A DNA stretch of 64,000 bases, from positions 1-64,000 of the forward strand of contig JBJKQE010000086.1 in assembly GCA_046705645.1 (NCBI GenBank), read 5' to 3'. The notes beneath the pieces are model-generated. The model was given only the letters and a program-made list of their open reading frames with translations. It was not told the DNA's origin and made no database searches. Below are positions 47,926-56,735 of this stretch, in pieces. Position 1 is the stretch's first letter. Each line of letters begins with the position of its first letter. A program made the position numbers and the translations under genes. The stretch is from FEN-1297 sp046705645. Lineage in GTDB: Bacteria; Bacteroidota; Ignavibacteria; Ignavibacteriales; Ignavibacteriaceae.

Positions 47926-47950
47926 TTACATAATCCACTAATTTTATTTA

Positions 47951-47980
47951 AAAAGGAGCCGCAATTAAGCGGCTCTTTTT
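47951..47980. terminator. Bidirectional rho-independent terminator
   Basis: Perfect stem gagccgc (47956-47962) / gcggctc (47969-47975) with an AATTAA loop, an A-run on one side and a T-run on the other. It serves the 525-residue gene on the plus strand and the SpoVG-type gene on the minus strand. Confidence 0.9.
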
Positions 47981-47989
47981 AATTAATAT

Positions 47990-48244
47990 CTAATCCTTTG
48001 AATTTTGAAATTCACTTAAGGCCATTTTTTCTACCTTTTCCTTAATTTCCTTTGGAAGAATAACCGAATCATAATATTTCCCGTCTTTTCCTTTTTCATT
48101 TGGACTAGACATAAAAATACCATTAGAACCGCTGATCAATTTGAACCCTTTTATAACGATTCCATCATCTGTTCTAATATCGAAAAAAGCCGAGGTTTTA
48201 CCGCCGGAATTATTACTAAGATGGTTCATTCTAACTATCTTCAT
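47990..48244 (-). CDS. spoVG: SpoVG-family RNA/DNA-binding protein
   Basis: 84 residues from the ATG at 48244. It matches SpoVG: KIVRMNHL strand, GGKTSAFFDIRTDDGIVIKGFK, GSNGIFMSSPNEKGKDGKYY, and VILPKEIKEKVEKMAL. SpoVG proteins bind nucleic acids and regulate varied processes. The earlier in-frame ATG (48259) overlaps an AAGGAGG ribosome site placed for the second ATG, so the shorter form is preferred. It shares a terminator with the convergent gene. Confidence 0.88.
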   Translation of the reverse strand: MKIVRMNHLSNNSGGKTSAFFDIRTDDGIVIKGFKLISGSNGIFMSSPNEKGKDGKYYDSVILPKEIKEKVEKMALSEFQNSKD

Positions 48245-48750
48245 TTCTACCTCCTTCATTATTATTAAAATAGGATAGTATAATTTTACCTATCCCCTTT
48301 TGTTTTTTAAAGAAAAATGGTCATAATCTTTTTTAAAAAGGAATAAAAGCTAATTAGCACACTATAAAATTGATTTATACAATTTACATACGGCAGTTTA
48401 AAGTACTTTATCGGAAGTACTTGTATATTTTTAATATAGCTTTTATTAAGAGACTTAACGGCAAATATATTTAGATAAAAGTCCCCGTTTTTCTAAATGA
48501 TATAAAAGTAAAAATCTGTAACTCACTCCCCGGATTATCTTTGCCTTAAATTGAGTGGAAAACTAAAATGAAAATAATAAAATTAATACTAAATAACCAA
48601 TAGAAAATGAAAATATTAAATTTTTAGTGGCGTATTTTATTTTACTCTCAAAAAGAATCTAAGTGAAAAAATATGTTATGCTTTTTAAATAAGCTATTGC
48701 AGCTCTAAAATTAATTATCAGATAGAAAATATCATCAACAGCAATGGATA
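48245..48750. other. Intergenic region with symmetric sites upstream of spoVG
   Basis: About 500 bp. An inverted repeat GGATAG-N11-CTATCC lies at 48273-48295, just upstream of the spoVG ribosome site. Two copies of the 8-bp palindrome AAGTACTT lie at 48401-48408 and 48415-48422. Otherwise AT-rich; no gene seen. Confidence 0.5.
48401..48422. promoter_or_regulatory. Pair of AAGTACTT palindromes, possible regulator sites
   Basis: Two identical 8-bp palindromes 14 bp apart centre to centre, about 160-180 bp upstream of spoVG. They may bind a dimeric regulator. Speculative. Confidence 0.3.
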
Positions 48751-50073
48751 TTAGAACTTTTCATGCCATTTATTGGATACTAAGGAATTAATAATTTGCT
48801 GTCCTCTATGACCGAAGATCGGATGATTTTCTTTAGATAATGTATCAGCTAAACTAACAGCAACTTCAGCAGTAGGTTTATTTTTCTTTTTAGATTCGTT
48901 CAATACTTTCAAGGTAGTTTGATAAATAGAATATTTCCAATTAAATAGGAGATGTTTTTCAATAAAAGGATCGTCATTTATATATCCATATTGTTCATTG
49001 GAGCAATTTACAATGCCCATTCTATTAGTTAAAAAATCGGGTATATATAATATTCCCCTTTTATGCAATTCCCTGCCATCTATTTTTGAATCCTCTAATT
49101 GATTATTCGCAGCCCCGCAGATGATTTTTGCCTTTATATGAGGAATGGTATTAGGATTAAGTACTGCACCGGTAGCACAAGGCGAAATTATATCACAATC
49201 GACCATAAATATTGAATCATCGGTTCTATTAATTAAATAAGTTTCAAGATTCTCACCTTCAAATTCATTATTAGCTATATCAATATTTTCACGATAAATA
49301 TCGCAAGCTACAATTTTCTTTACTTTTTCTTTAAATAAAAATTTTATCAATGGTCTGCCTACGTTTCCAATTCCCTGAACGGCAATAGTCTTACCTTTCA
49401 ATGAAGTACCAGAACAGAATTTTAAAGCCGCTTTCATTCCCGCTACAACTCCTCTGGCAGTAGGTATTGAAGGATTTCCGCTTCCACCGAGATTTTGAGG
49501 GATACATGTTGTAAATCTTGTATTCGAAAAAATGTTGGCCATATCATAAACATTAGTACCTACATCTTCCGCAGTTACATAACAACCGTTTAATGAAGTA
49601 ATAAACTGACCGTAATGCTTATATATTTCGGTTCTAATGCCAAAATCATTTTTTTCAATGTTAGGGTTTTGAGCCATGACCCCTTTACCGCCGCCCCACC
49701 ATAAACCTGCAAGTGCATTTTTATACGTCATGCCTTTTGCTAAGCGGAGGCCGTCACGCAGATAATCTTCAATATTTTGGTAATCCCAATATCGGACACC
49801 ACCTGCAGCTTGTCCACGATTAGTTCTATGTACGAAGGCCCCAAGAATAGTTTCATATTTCGGCAAAATCTGGAAGAATAATCCTTCGTGCAAATTAAAG
49901 TCTCTTTTATCAGAATTTATAAATTCGGCAATAGGTTTTAATAGTTTATGTGAAGCAGCAACCTTTTTATTTTTTTTATCATAAACAAAATAAAATCTAT
50001 TTATTCCATTTGAATGGAGTAAACGTGCAAATTCAACAGTAGATAGTTTTAACAAATTTAAGGTGTCACTCAT
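48751..50073 (-). CDS. Glu/Leu/Phe/Val dehydrogenase-family amino acid dehydrogenase
   Basis: 440 residues. N-terminal dimerisation/substrate domain with GGVRYWDY, GMTYKNALAGLWWGGGKGVM (114-133, including the substrate- and catalysis-related lysines 118 and 130), then AEDVGTNVYDM, and a Rossmann domain with VQGIGNVGR (232-240). The order matches leucine/phenylalanine dehydrogenases, which deaminate amino acids with NAD, though at 440 residues it is longer than the usual ~365 by an N-terminal and C-terminal extension. The exact amino acid is not readable. Single gene. Confidence 0.9.
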   Translation of the reverse strand: MSDTLNLLKLSTVEFARLLHSNGINRFYFVYDKKNKKVAASHKLLKPIAEFINSDKRDFNLHEGLFFQILPKYETILGAFVHRTNRGQAAGGVRYWDYQNIEDYLRDGLRLAKGMTYKNALAGLWWGGGKGVMAQNPNIEKNDFGIRTEIYKHYGQFITSLNGCYVTAEDVGTNVYDMANIFSNTRFTTCIPQNLGGSGNPSIPTARGVVAGMKAALKFCSGTSLKGKTIAVQGIGNVGRPLIKFLFKEKVKKIVACDIYRENIDIANNEFEGENLETYLINRTDDSIFMVDCDIISPCATGAVLNPNTIPHIKAKIICGAANNQLEDSKIDGRELHKRGILYIPDFLTNRMGIVNCSNEQYGYINDDPFIEKHLLFNWKYSIYQTTLKVLNESKKKNKPTAEVAVSLADTLSKENHPIFGHRGQQIINSLVSNKWHEKF

Positions 50074-50259
50074 AATACAACCCTTAAAATTAATTTTTTA
50101 ATTATACTAAATTTATCACTATAAATAATTGGATAAAAATATTTTTTATAATTTTTATATTATGCAATATATAACAAAGTTTAAAACATTTTAAGTTTAA
50201 ATTGAAAATGCTTAATTAATTTTTTCTTGAATTTACATAATAATTTACAATGTAATCTT

Positions 50260-50919
50260 ATGAATAAAGCAGATCTTAATACTTTAACAAATAATTTACC
50301 TATAATTCCCGGCATTCTTCGGAAAGAAGAATATTTAAATTCGGCTGTTCTCATCCCTCTGGTTTTTAAGAATGGAGAGTATCATTTTCTATTTGAAAAG
50401 AGATCTGAAAAAATTAGACAAGGCGGGGAAATTTGCTTTCCCGGCGGGGAGTTTGATCCTTCAATTGATAAATCATATAAAGATACTGCAATTCGAGAAA
50501 CACATGAAGAAGTGGGCATAGAAAGTAAAGATATTGATGTAATTGGAATATTGGATACGTTAATTGGACCAACAGGTGTTACGGTTAATTCTTTTATTGG
50601 TGTAATTAACAATAATAATTTAATGGATCTAAATTTTGATTTAAACGAAGTAGAAAAAACTTTCCTTATACCCGTTTCTTTTTTCGTCAATAATGAACCG
50701 GAAAATTATTTTGTTAGAATGGAAATTCATCCCTCGGAAATAGATAAAAACGGCATTAAGTTCAGTACTCTCCCCGTAAAAGATTTACAGTTGCCCGATA
50801 GATATTCAAAACCCTGGCGCGGAGGAAAACATAAAATTTTTGTTTATAAAACACCAGAAGGAATTATTTGGGGTATAACAGCCGTCCTAATTCATGAAAT
50901 AGTGAAAAGACTAAAGTAA
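50260..50919 (+). CDS. Nudix hydrolase, CoA pyrophosphatase-like
   Basis: 219 residues from ATG 50260. The Nudix box GGEFDPSIDKSYKDTAIRET then HEEVGI shows the GxxxxxE...REUxEExGU pattern, with the four-residue insertion (SIDK) common in the CoA pyrophosphatase (NudL) group. Preceding FEKRSEKIRQGGEICFPGG matches the UPF0035/NudL motif. It hydrolyses CoA or related dinucleotides. The frame is open from a TTG at 50227, but the ATG at 50260 is preferred. Confidence 0.9.
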   Translation: MNKADLNTLTNNLPIIPGILRKEEYLNSAVLIPLVFKNGEYHFLFEKRSEKIRQGGEICFPGGEFDPSIDKSYKDTAIRETHEEVGIESKDIDVIGILDTLIGPTGVTVNSFIGVINNNNLMDLNFDLNEVEKTFLIPVSFFVNNEPENYFVRMEIHPSEIDKNGIKFSTLPVKDLQLPDRYSKPWRGGKHKIFVYKTPEGIIWGITAVLIHEIVKRLK

Positions 50920-50945
50920 ATGACGGTACTTAATTAAAGAATTAG

Positions 50946-51680
50946 TTAACTTTTTATTTTTGAATTTATCGTTTGATTAACTCTTTTTATTCTTTCATTT
51001 ATCGGAGGATGCGTTGAGAAATAATTGTAATCTTGAGAATTCTCAGAATGTAAATTAGCTAATTTTTCAAAAAAGCTAATTGAAGCTTGATAATTAAATC
51101 CCGCAGCGTACATTAGAATAACTCCAAATGAATCTGCTTCATACTCCTGATCTCTTGAATATCCTTTTTGCATTAAATTATTTATTGTTCTAACTGCCAA
51201 ACTTCCTATTAGACCGCCCGGTTTGGTAACCATCGAGAAAAAGTTTAACGATGAATTTGCTATCGTACGATTAAAGATATGCCATCTTACAATATGTCCG
51301 ATTTCATGACCAAGGATAAAAGCAATTTCATCTTCATTTAAATTACAAAGCTTTAGTATAGAACTTGTAGTAAAGATAAATCCGCCTGGTAATGCAAACG
51401 CATTAACATCGTTAGAAATTATGGAACTAAAGCTAAATTTTCTATATCTGTTTTTCACTTTTTCAGTTAATTGTGAGCCAACATCTTCCAATAGCTTTTG
51501 AACTTGTATAGAAGTATCAAAGGTATTTACCTGCCTTATTTTTCCTGCTAATTCTTTCCCGACAAAATATTCAGCTTGTATTGCTTCTTCCTCGGAACCG
51601 AGAACCGATTTATATATCCATTTACCGCGTCTTAAAACCTGACCTGATTTTTTACCAAGATGACGAAAGAATTCTTCCAT
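50946..51680 (-). CDS. M48-family zinc metallopeptidase
   Basis: 244 residues; catalytic zinc site HEIGH (125-129) and third ligand Glu181 in EYEADSFG. The N-terminal half (FPGGFIFTT-like: FALPGGFIFTTSSIL) fits the BepA/LoiP/Oma1 group, which degrade misfolded membrane or envelope proteins. No signal peptide or clear membrane segment is visible, so its location is uncertain. It converges with the Nudix gene (26 bp between stops). Confidence 0.9.
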   Translation of the reverse strand: MEEFFRHLGKKSGQVLRRGKWIYKSVLGSEEEAIQAEYFVGKELAGKIRQVNTFDTSIQVQKLLEDVGSQLTEKVKNRYRKFSFSSIISNDVNAFALPGGFIFTTSSILKLCNLNEDEIAFILGHEIGHIVRWHIFNRTIANSSLNFFSMVTKPGGLIGSLAVRTINNLMQKGYSRDQEYEADSFGVILMYAAGFNYQASISFFEKLANLHSENSQDYNYFSTHPPINERIKRVNQTINSKIKS

Positions 51681-51796
51681 TACAATAAATTATTTTTAAT
51701 ATTTTTAATTCATTAGTTATATAATAAAAATAAGATTTGTTTTCCAATATTCATAAATAAGTTAAAGTACATAATAATTATAAAAGATATGCTAAC

Positions 51797-52117
51797 TTAA
51801 TAAAATATCGCCAACCAAATTGTTTTTTCACCCGGCTTTGTCCATTCCACCCTATGTTTAACATGTGCAGGTATGTTTATAAAATCACCTGTTTTTAAGT
51901 TTATTTTTTTATTTCCATTCTCAAATAAAAGTTTAGCCTCCCCTTCTATTACAATTACCCATTCGTTTTCACTTTGGTCATACCAAAATCCCGGATTTGA
52001 ACATTGACCTTTTGAAATAATTTTTTCAATTCGAATATTCTTTTGCACTAATAATATTTCAACTATTTCATCCGGAATTTCGAAAGGAATATTGTCATAA
52101 ATACTTTTAGTTTTCAT
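51797..52117 (-). CDS. Small cupin-fold protein
   Basis: 106 residues, single cupin domain: GQCSNPGFWYDQSENEWVIV, GEAKLLFENG, TGDFINIPAHVKHRVEW. His residues of the second motif are kept, so a metal site is possible. Small cupins act as isomerases, dioxygenases or sensors; the substrate is unknown. Stands alone between the M48 peptidase and the thioredoxin-like gene. Confidence 0.88.
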   Translation of the reverse strand: MKTKSIYDNIPFEIPDEIVEILLVQKNIRIEKIISKGQCSNPGFWYDQSENEWVIVIEGEAKLLFENGNKKINLKTGDFINIPAHVKHRVEWTKPGEKTIWLAIFY

Positions 52118-52279
52118 TTCAATTCAAACTTATAATCTTTTTAAAGATAATTTATAAATTACATTTTTGATCGGCAATATCAAGATTTTTCTAATAATGC
52201 TAAATATAAATATTAATTTTTAAATATATGAATTTTCAAAGATAGGACTTGTTATAATGAAAGATAAGAAATAACCACA

Positions 52280-52330
52280 CCTCTGATGAAACGATTAAAT
52301 TTAACAACAAGGAAATAGTTTCACCAGAGG
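52280..52330. repeat. 13-bp imperfect inverted repeat (12/13) after the thioredoxin-like gene
   Basis: Arms cctctgatgaaac (52280-52292) and gtttcaccagagg (52318-52330) with a 25-nt AT-rich spacer, 29 bp downstream of the stop codon at 52359 on the minus strand. No T-run follows, so it is a structured 3' end or weak terminator. Confidence 0.5.
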
Positions 52331-52358
52331 AATAATTTCCAATTTAATAAATTAGAAA

Positions 52359-52817
52359 TTACAGCAATGATTTAATATGTTCTACATAATTTGCGGCGCC
52401 TCCGGCTTGATAACCGGTTGCTGCAATTGGTTCACCATCGCTCTTTAATAAAATAATAGTGGGAAATCCCTGAACTCCGAATTTTTGCGCCAATTGTTGA
52501 TTGTAATATTTAGTGGCAACAGATTGATCTATGTTTTGCGGAAAATCTATTTTAACCAAAACTAAATTTTCATTTGCGTAATTTATAAATTCATCTTTAG
52601 AGAAAACTTCATTGTCCAATCTTTTACACCAAATACACCAATCGGAACCCGTAAAATCTACAAGTATTGGACGATTTTCGTTTTGAGCAACTTGTTCTGC
52701 CTTTTCAAGGTTATCATACCATTTTAATGAATTACTCTTTGCATTTACAGAACATCCGTAAATGAATAAAAAAGAAGATGCAATTAGAACGGACAGAATA
52801 TTTTTCATTATTTTCAT
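52359..52817 (-). CDS. Thioredoxin-like lipoprotein
   Basis: 152 residues: N-terminal lipoprotein-type signal with Cys22 (FLFIYGC), then a thioredoxin fold with CIWC active site (Cys61 and Cys64) in FTGSDWCIWCKRLDNE, and cis-proline in GFPTIILLKSDG. The DUF255/thioredoxin-7 type, acting in the periplasm as an oxidoreductase for disulfides. The DW-C-x-W-C arrangement is typical of secreted Bacteroidota thioredoxins. Single gene. Confidence 0.88.
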   Translation of the reverse strand: MKIMKNILSVLIASSFLFIYGCSVNAKSNSLKWYDNLEKAEQVAQNENRPILVDFTGSDWCIWCKRLDNEVFSKDEFINYANENLVLVKIDFPQNIDQSVATKYYNQQLAQKFGVQGFPTIILLKSDGEPIAATGYQAGGAANYVEHIKSLL

Positions 52818-52918
52818 TTTTTACCTTTGAAGTGGAAAAAAAATTAAAGTTATTTTAACGTATGATGAAGGCTTTTTTAAAAAGATTCGGCATTTAAGAA
52901 AAAATTTGGAGAAAAACC

Positions 52919-54040
52919 TTATTTTGTACTTTTTGAACTTTTGAATAAAATTCTTCTTTTTTCATAAGCCTCATGTGCAATTTTAACATCTTCAATGAAC
53001 TTGGGTAATTCTTTTAACAGTAAAGCTTGCGGTCCGTCCACTAAAGCTTTAATAGGATCCGGATGGAAATCCACTAAAATCATGTTTGCTCCGGAAATAA
53101 CTCCTTGCGCAGTTGCATGAAAGATATCAAGGATCCCATCGGGTGACGAATCTCGTGATCCAATTGAATGTGATGGATCAATACACACCGGCATTCGTGT
53201 CAATCTTTTAATAGCAGGCACCAAACTAAAATCCACTAAATTTCTATGCGGTTCGGAAAATGAAGTTTTCATTCCTCTTAAACAAAAGACAACTTTCGCA
53301 TTTCCTTCACTGGCCAAATACTCGGCAGCATTTAAAGATTCATTTAATGTAATTCCAAAACCTCTTTTTAAAAGAACAGGAAATTTTTTTTGTCTGCCGA
53401 TTGATTTTAGTAATTCAAAGTTTTGAGTATTGCGGGTTCCTATCTGCAGCATAACCCCGGTTGGATTTCCCGTTTGTTCTAACGCTTCATTAATTTCTTC
53501 GATATGATTTTCATGAGTCACTTCCATCGCTATAATTTTAATAGAATACTTTCCTGCCAATTCGAAAACGTAAGGTAAGCAATTCTTACCATGACCTTGA
53601 AAAGAATATGGATTAGTTCTAGGTTTGTAGGCACCCATCCTTGTACAAATAAGATTATTTTCGTTCAGTGATTTCATCATCTGTTCAACATGTTCTTTTG
53701 TATCTACGGCACAAAGCCCGGCAAAAATATTTAAATTGTCCTGATCAAAATGAACACCGTTATAATCAAAACCGATAGTCCGTTTACTGTCCTTATGTCT
53801 TCCGATAATCCTATATTCTTGTGAAACCCTGACAACTCTTTCAACTGCAGGAAGAGTTTCTATAGCTTCTTTATTCAAAGCAGCTGTATCACCAAAAAGA
53901 TAAATTTCGGTTAAACGTTGAAATTTTCCTTCAACAATATGTTTTTGAATTCTTATGTTATCTAAATTATTTAAATAATCCCATGTTTTTTTGAATGCAT
54001 TTGAATTCTCATCTATGTCATGATGCAGTATTACTATCAT
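52919..54040 (-). CDS. DAHP synthase-like protein (type I-beta) with altered metal-site motifs
   Basis: 373 residues with the fused N-terminal ferredoxin-like domain (1-75, IRIQKHIVEGKFQRLTEIYL) and the barrel of 3-deoxy-7-phosphoheptulonate synthase. Family motifs GAYKPRTNPYSFQG (136-149), GTRNTQNFELLK (201-212), PVLLKRG (221-227) and CIDPSHSIGSRD (286-297) are present. Metal ligands expected at Cys110 (AGLC), His291, Glu (here Asp324 in VDFHPDP) and Asp335 are mostly kept, but AGPCSVE reads AGLCAVD, CERG reads CLRG and EVHPEP reads DFHPDP. It could still make DAHP, the first step of aromatic amino acid biosynthesis, or be a diverged paralogue. No other aro gene is in this window. Confidence 0.8.
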   Translation of the reverse strand: MIVILHHDIDENSNAFKKTWDYLNNLDNIRIQKHIVEGKFQRLTEIYLFGDTAALNKEAIETLPAVERVVRVSQEYRIIGRHKDSKRTIGFDYNGVHFDQDNLNIFAGLCAVDTKEHVEQMMKSLNENNLICTRMGAYKPRTNPYSFQGHGKNCLPYVFELAGKYSIKIIAMEVTHENHIEEINEALEQTGNPTGVMLQIGTRNTQNFELLKSIGRQKKFPVLLKRGFGITLNESLNAAEYLASEGNAKVVFCLRGMKTSFSEPHRNLVDFSLVPAIKRLTRMPVCIDPSHSIGSRDSSPDGILDIFHATAQGVISGANMILVDFHPDPIKALVDGPQALLLKELPKFIEDVKIAHEAYEKRRILFKSSKSTK

Positions 54041-54194
54041 TTCTCAAACCTTAATAACTATTATTTTATATAAAGTGAGGTGAAATTTAATAAAAAATTA
54101 TGTTTATATAGAGAAGAAAATCATAATGAGGTGAGTAATTTGGGTACTAAATGGAATAATTATACAGGTTAAATATTAAATTCTGATATTTAAT

Positions 54195-54223
54195 AAAAAG
54201 AGCCGCCAAAAGTTGACGGCTCT
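54195..54223 (-). terminator. Rho-independent terminator of the 623-residue gene
   Basis: Minus-strand stem agagccg/cggctct (arms at 54217-54223 and 54199-54205), then TTTTT (plus-strand A at 54195-54199). It lies about 29 bp after the stop codon. The stem core is the same GAGCCG as in the terminator at 47951-47980. Confidence 0.85.
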
Positions 54224-54251
54224 AATTAATAATATTATTATATCTGAAGTA

Positions 54252-56123
54252 TTATTTCAACAAAACGAGTTTCTTTGTTTGAACAAAGCTTCCGGCTTTT
54301 AATTGATAGAAATATACTCCACTTGCTAAATTACTTCCATTAAATGATACACTATAATTGCCGACCGGTTTTTCACCGTTGACTAAAGTTGCAACTTCAC
54401 TGCCTAGAACATTATAAACCTTCAAAGTTACTCTACTCGCAACCGGAACACTGAACTTAATCATAGTAGTGGGATTAAACGGATTCGGATAGTTCTGATA
54501 TAATTGATAGTTTGATACGGTCCCGCTTGTGGTATTTATGGAAGTCACATCAACAGGTGACATAGTAAATGATGCGCTGCTTGTATAATTCCCATTATAA
54601 TCTAAAGATACATTACTAGTTTGGTTTGATGTGTAACCGTATTTATCAGCCGTGATATTATAACTTCCGGGAACAAGTCCTGCAATAATATAGTTTCCGT
54701 TTTGGTCGGAAATACCGTAAGCTGAAATTTGTTGATTATTATCTAAAGCGAAAACAAAAGCTCCGCTAACAGGATTTCCTGAATTATCTCGTAAAGTACC
54801 GCTAACCATATCAGCTCCGGAATCCGTATCAGCAACAAGAGTAAAGTTAATTCCGGAAACAATTCCGGATGAATTTACAACAACCGAATCAGCATCCTTC
54901 CATTTTAAGGTTTGCATTCCATCATTTCTAAAGAAAGTGGGTTCGTAATCCTTTTCGGGAATAGCAAGTAAAATATAACTTCCGGGATACAGATGTGAAA
55001 ACGTATAATTGCCTAAAGAATCAGTAATTGTTGAATATCTTTTATGAGAATGATTTCCATCATTTAAACGAATTGCGAAGATCATTGCGTTAACTGCCAT
55101 ATTGCTATCATTTTTTACTACTCCGCTTATGCCGTTATTATAAACCGGCTTATGATTCAGGACAAAATCAATTCCAGTAGTATCTGATGAAATAGAGATT
55201 CTATCGGCATCCATAAAGTTACTTTTATCATTATAAAATTGGGGAATATAATCATGATTGAACGGATGAGCAAAAACAACAACAGTATCTCCGGCTCTAA
55301 CGTGCACGGAGTAATGTCCTGCACTGTCGGTTACGCCGTGATAATATCTCCAGTGATAAGTATTAAATGCAACATTATATACTTCAATCCAGGCTTTTAA
55401 CGGATTACCAGCCGTATCTGTAACTGTCCCCGAAAGCATGTATTTCGTAGGAATAATTCGTGCCTGCAATGAAATATTAAATGAAAGGCTATCACCGGAG
55501 TTCAATTGAATCTTTGTTGCATGAAAAATATCTCTTACATTATTATAATATTCCGGGTAATACCCCATAGCACTGGAATAAATTAAATAAGTTCCGGGTA
55601 AAAGTTTTGCACTGAAATTACCCATGCTGTCGGTTTTTACAAAAGTTAAATCCCATCCCCAAATAGGAATAAACGCAACTCTTGCATTAGCAATTGCCAT
55701 ATTGGAAGAATTATCCATAACGGTCCCTGAAATAACTCCCTTTACAAGATTTGAGTCAATTGAGATAACTGCAGTATCAGATGGACCGCTCTCACCGGAA
55801 CTATTCTGGGCAGTAACATAATAGGAATATGTTTCACCTCTTTGAACATATTTATCAAACCAGAAATTCATATGAACATGCGAATACATTTTTACAAATG
55901 AACCGGTATCCGAAACTCCGCCGGTTTTTCTATATATATTAAAATAAAAAGAATCCATATCGTAAGTAACATCCGGTTTCCAATTAAGTTTTACAAAAAC
56001 ATGTTCGTCCCATGTACTTTGGGTTGCAGTTAAATTTGTAGGGTTAGCCGGCTGTGCATGTGTTAATACTGAAAGGCTGGCCAAAATCACAAACGTCAAA
56101 AACACATTAGCAAATTTTTTCAT
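54252..56123 (-). CDS. Secreted multi-domain protein with regulatory-like repeats and T9SS sorting domain
   Basis: 623 residues: signal peptide (1-23), a fibronectin-III-like domain (about 24-130), four carboxypeptidase-regulatory-like modules (about 133-215, 230-325, 330-425, 440-520; the pattern SGTVTDTAGNPLKAWIEVYN recurs) and a type A sorting domain (about 535-623). Several modules contain YYPEYYNN, YIPQFYND or YEPTFFRND, a repeated aromatic motif. No enzyme domain. Probably a surface adhesin or matrix component. It is upstream of its terminator and downstream of a 600-bp regulatory region with direct repeats. Confidence 0.85.
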   Translation of the reverse strand: MKKFANVFLTFVILASLSVLTHAQPANPTNLTATQSTWDEHVFVKLNWKPDVTYDMDSFYFNIYRKTGGVSDTGSFVKMYSHVHMNFWFDKYVQRGETYSYYVTAQNSSGESGPSDTAVISIDSNLVKGVISGTVMDNSSNMAIANARVAFIPIWGWDLTFVKTDSMGNFSAKLLPGTYLIYSSAMGYYPEYYNNVRDIFHATKIQLNSGDSLSFNISLQARIIPTKYMLSGTVTDTAGNPLKAWIEVYNVAFNTYHWRYYHGVTDSAGHYSVHVRAGDTVVVFAHPFNHDYIPQFYNDKSNFMDADRISISSDTTGIDFVLNHKPVYNNGISGVVKNDSNMAVNAMIFAIRLNDGNHSHKRYSTITDSLGNYTFSHLYPGSYILLAIPEKDYEPTFFRNDGMQTLKWKDADSVVVNSSGIVSGINFTLVADTDSGADMVSGTLRDNSGNPVSGAFVFALDNNQQISAYGISDQNGNYIIAGLVPGSYNITADKYGYTSNQTSNVSLDYNGNYTSSASFTMSPVDVTSINTTSGTVSNYQLYQNYPNPFNPTTMIKFSVPVASRVTLKVYNVLGSEVATLVNGEKPVGNYSVSFNGSNLASGVYFYQLKAGSFVQTKKLVLLK

Positions 56124-56735
56124 GATTTCCTTTCTCCTTAAGTTTATTATTCTTAAAACGTGCTTACCGCATTCATTTAGAATGGCAACTAATTATTCTT
56201 ATCACTCGTTTGTTAAAATATTATACAAAATCATGCCAAAACAATAAAATAAGAGTTTTTTATTTATACTAAACATTTTTTATAGAACTTCAATTATTTA
56301 TGCCTGGTAATATCATAGTATCGCCTGGTATATTAAATTATCAGGTAAACACTTTCAAATTCTGTCGGAAAGATTTTGCAAAGAGTATATGATTTTATAA
56401 TAATTTCTTATCCTTAATACTTATTTAAAGCCTGAATTTCTAATGTATTTTAATATATGCAATTAGATATTAATATTATACGAATATTTTTCGCACTAAA
56501 AACTATTTTACATTAATTTTTAATAATGCTATTTGCAATGTTTGGCAAATTCATAACAAATAGATTTGTATATCTTCAGTATAAATGAATAAATTAATGC
56601 GTTAAAAAATTCCATACAATGTGTAAATTTTAACATTAATATTTAATGACTGAGATCATTCAATAGAACAAGAAGTGATCTTAAATAATACATTTCCCTC
56701 TTTAAGCATGAGAAACTTTAATTACTAATATTTTA
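56124..56735. other. Intergenic region between divergent genes with direct repeats
   Basis: About 610 bp upstream of both the 623-residue secreted gene (minus) and the GT87-like gene (plus). It contains direct repeats of GCCTGGTA at 56302-56309 and 56323-56330 and a partly inverted copy (tcaggta) at 56341-56347. Confidence 0.5.
56302..56347. promoter_or_regulatory. Spaced direct repeats GCCTGGTA, possible regulator sites
   Basis: Two copies 21 bp apart (two helical turns) at 56302 and 56323, plus a partly inverted copy (rc tacctga) at 56341-56347. They lie about 180-225 bp upstream of the secreted-protein start on the minus strand. Confidence 0.35.
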
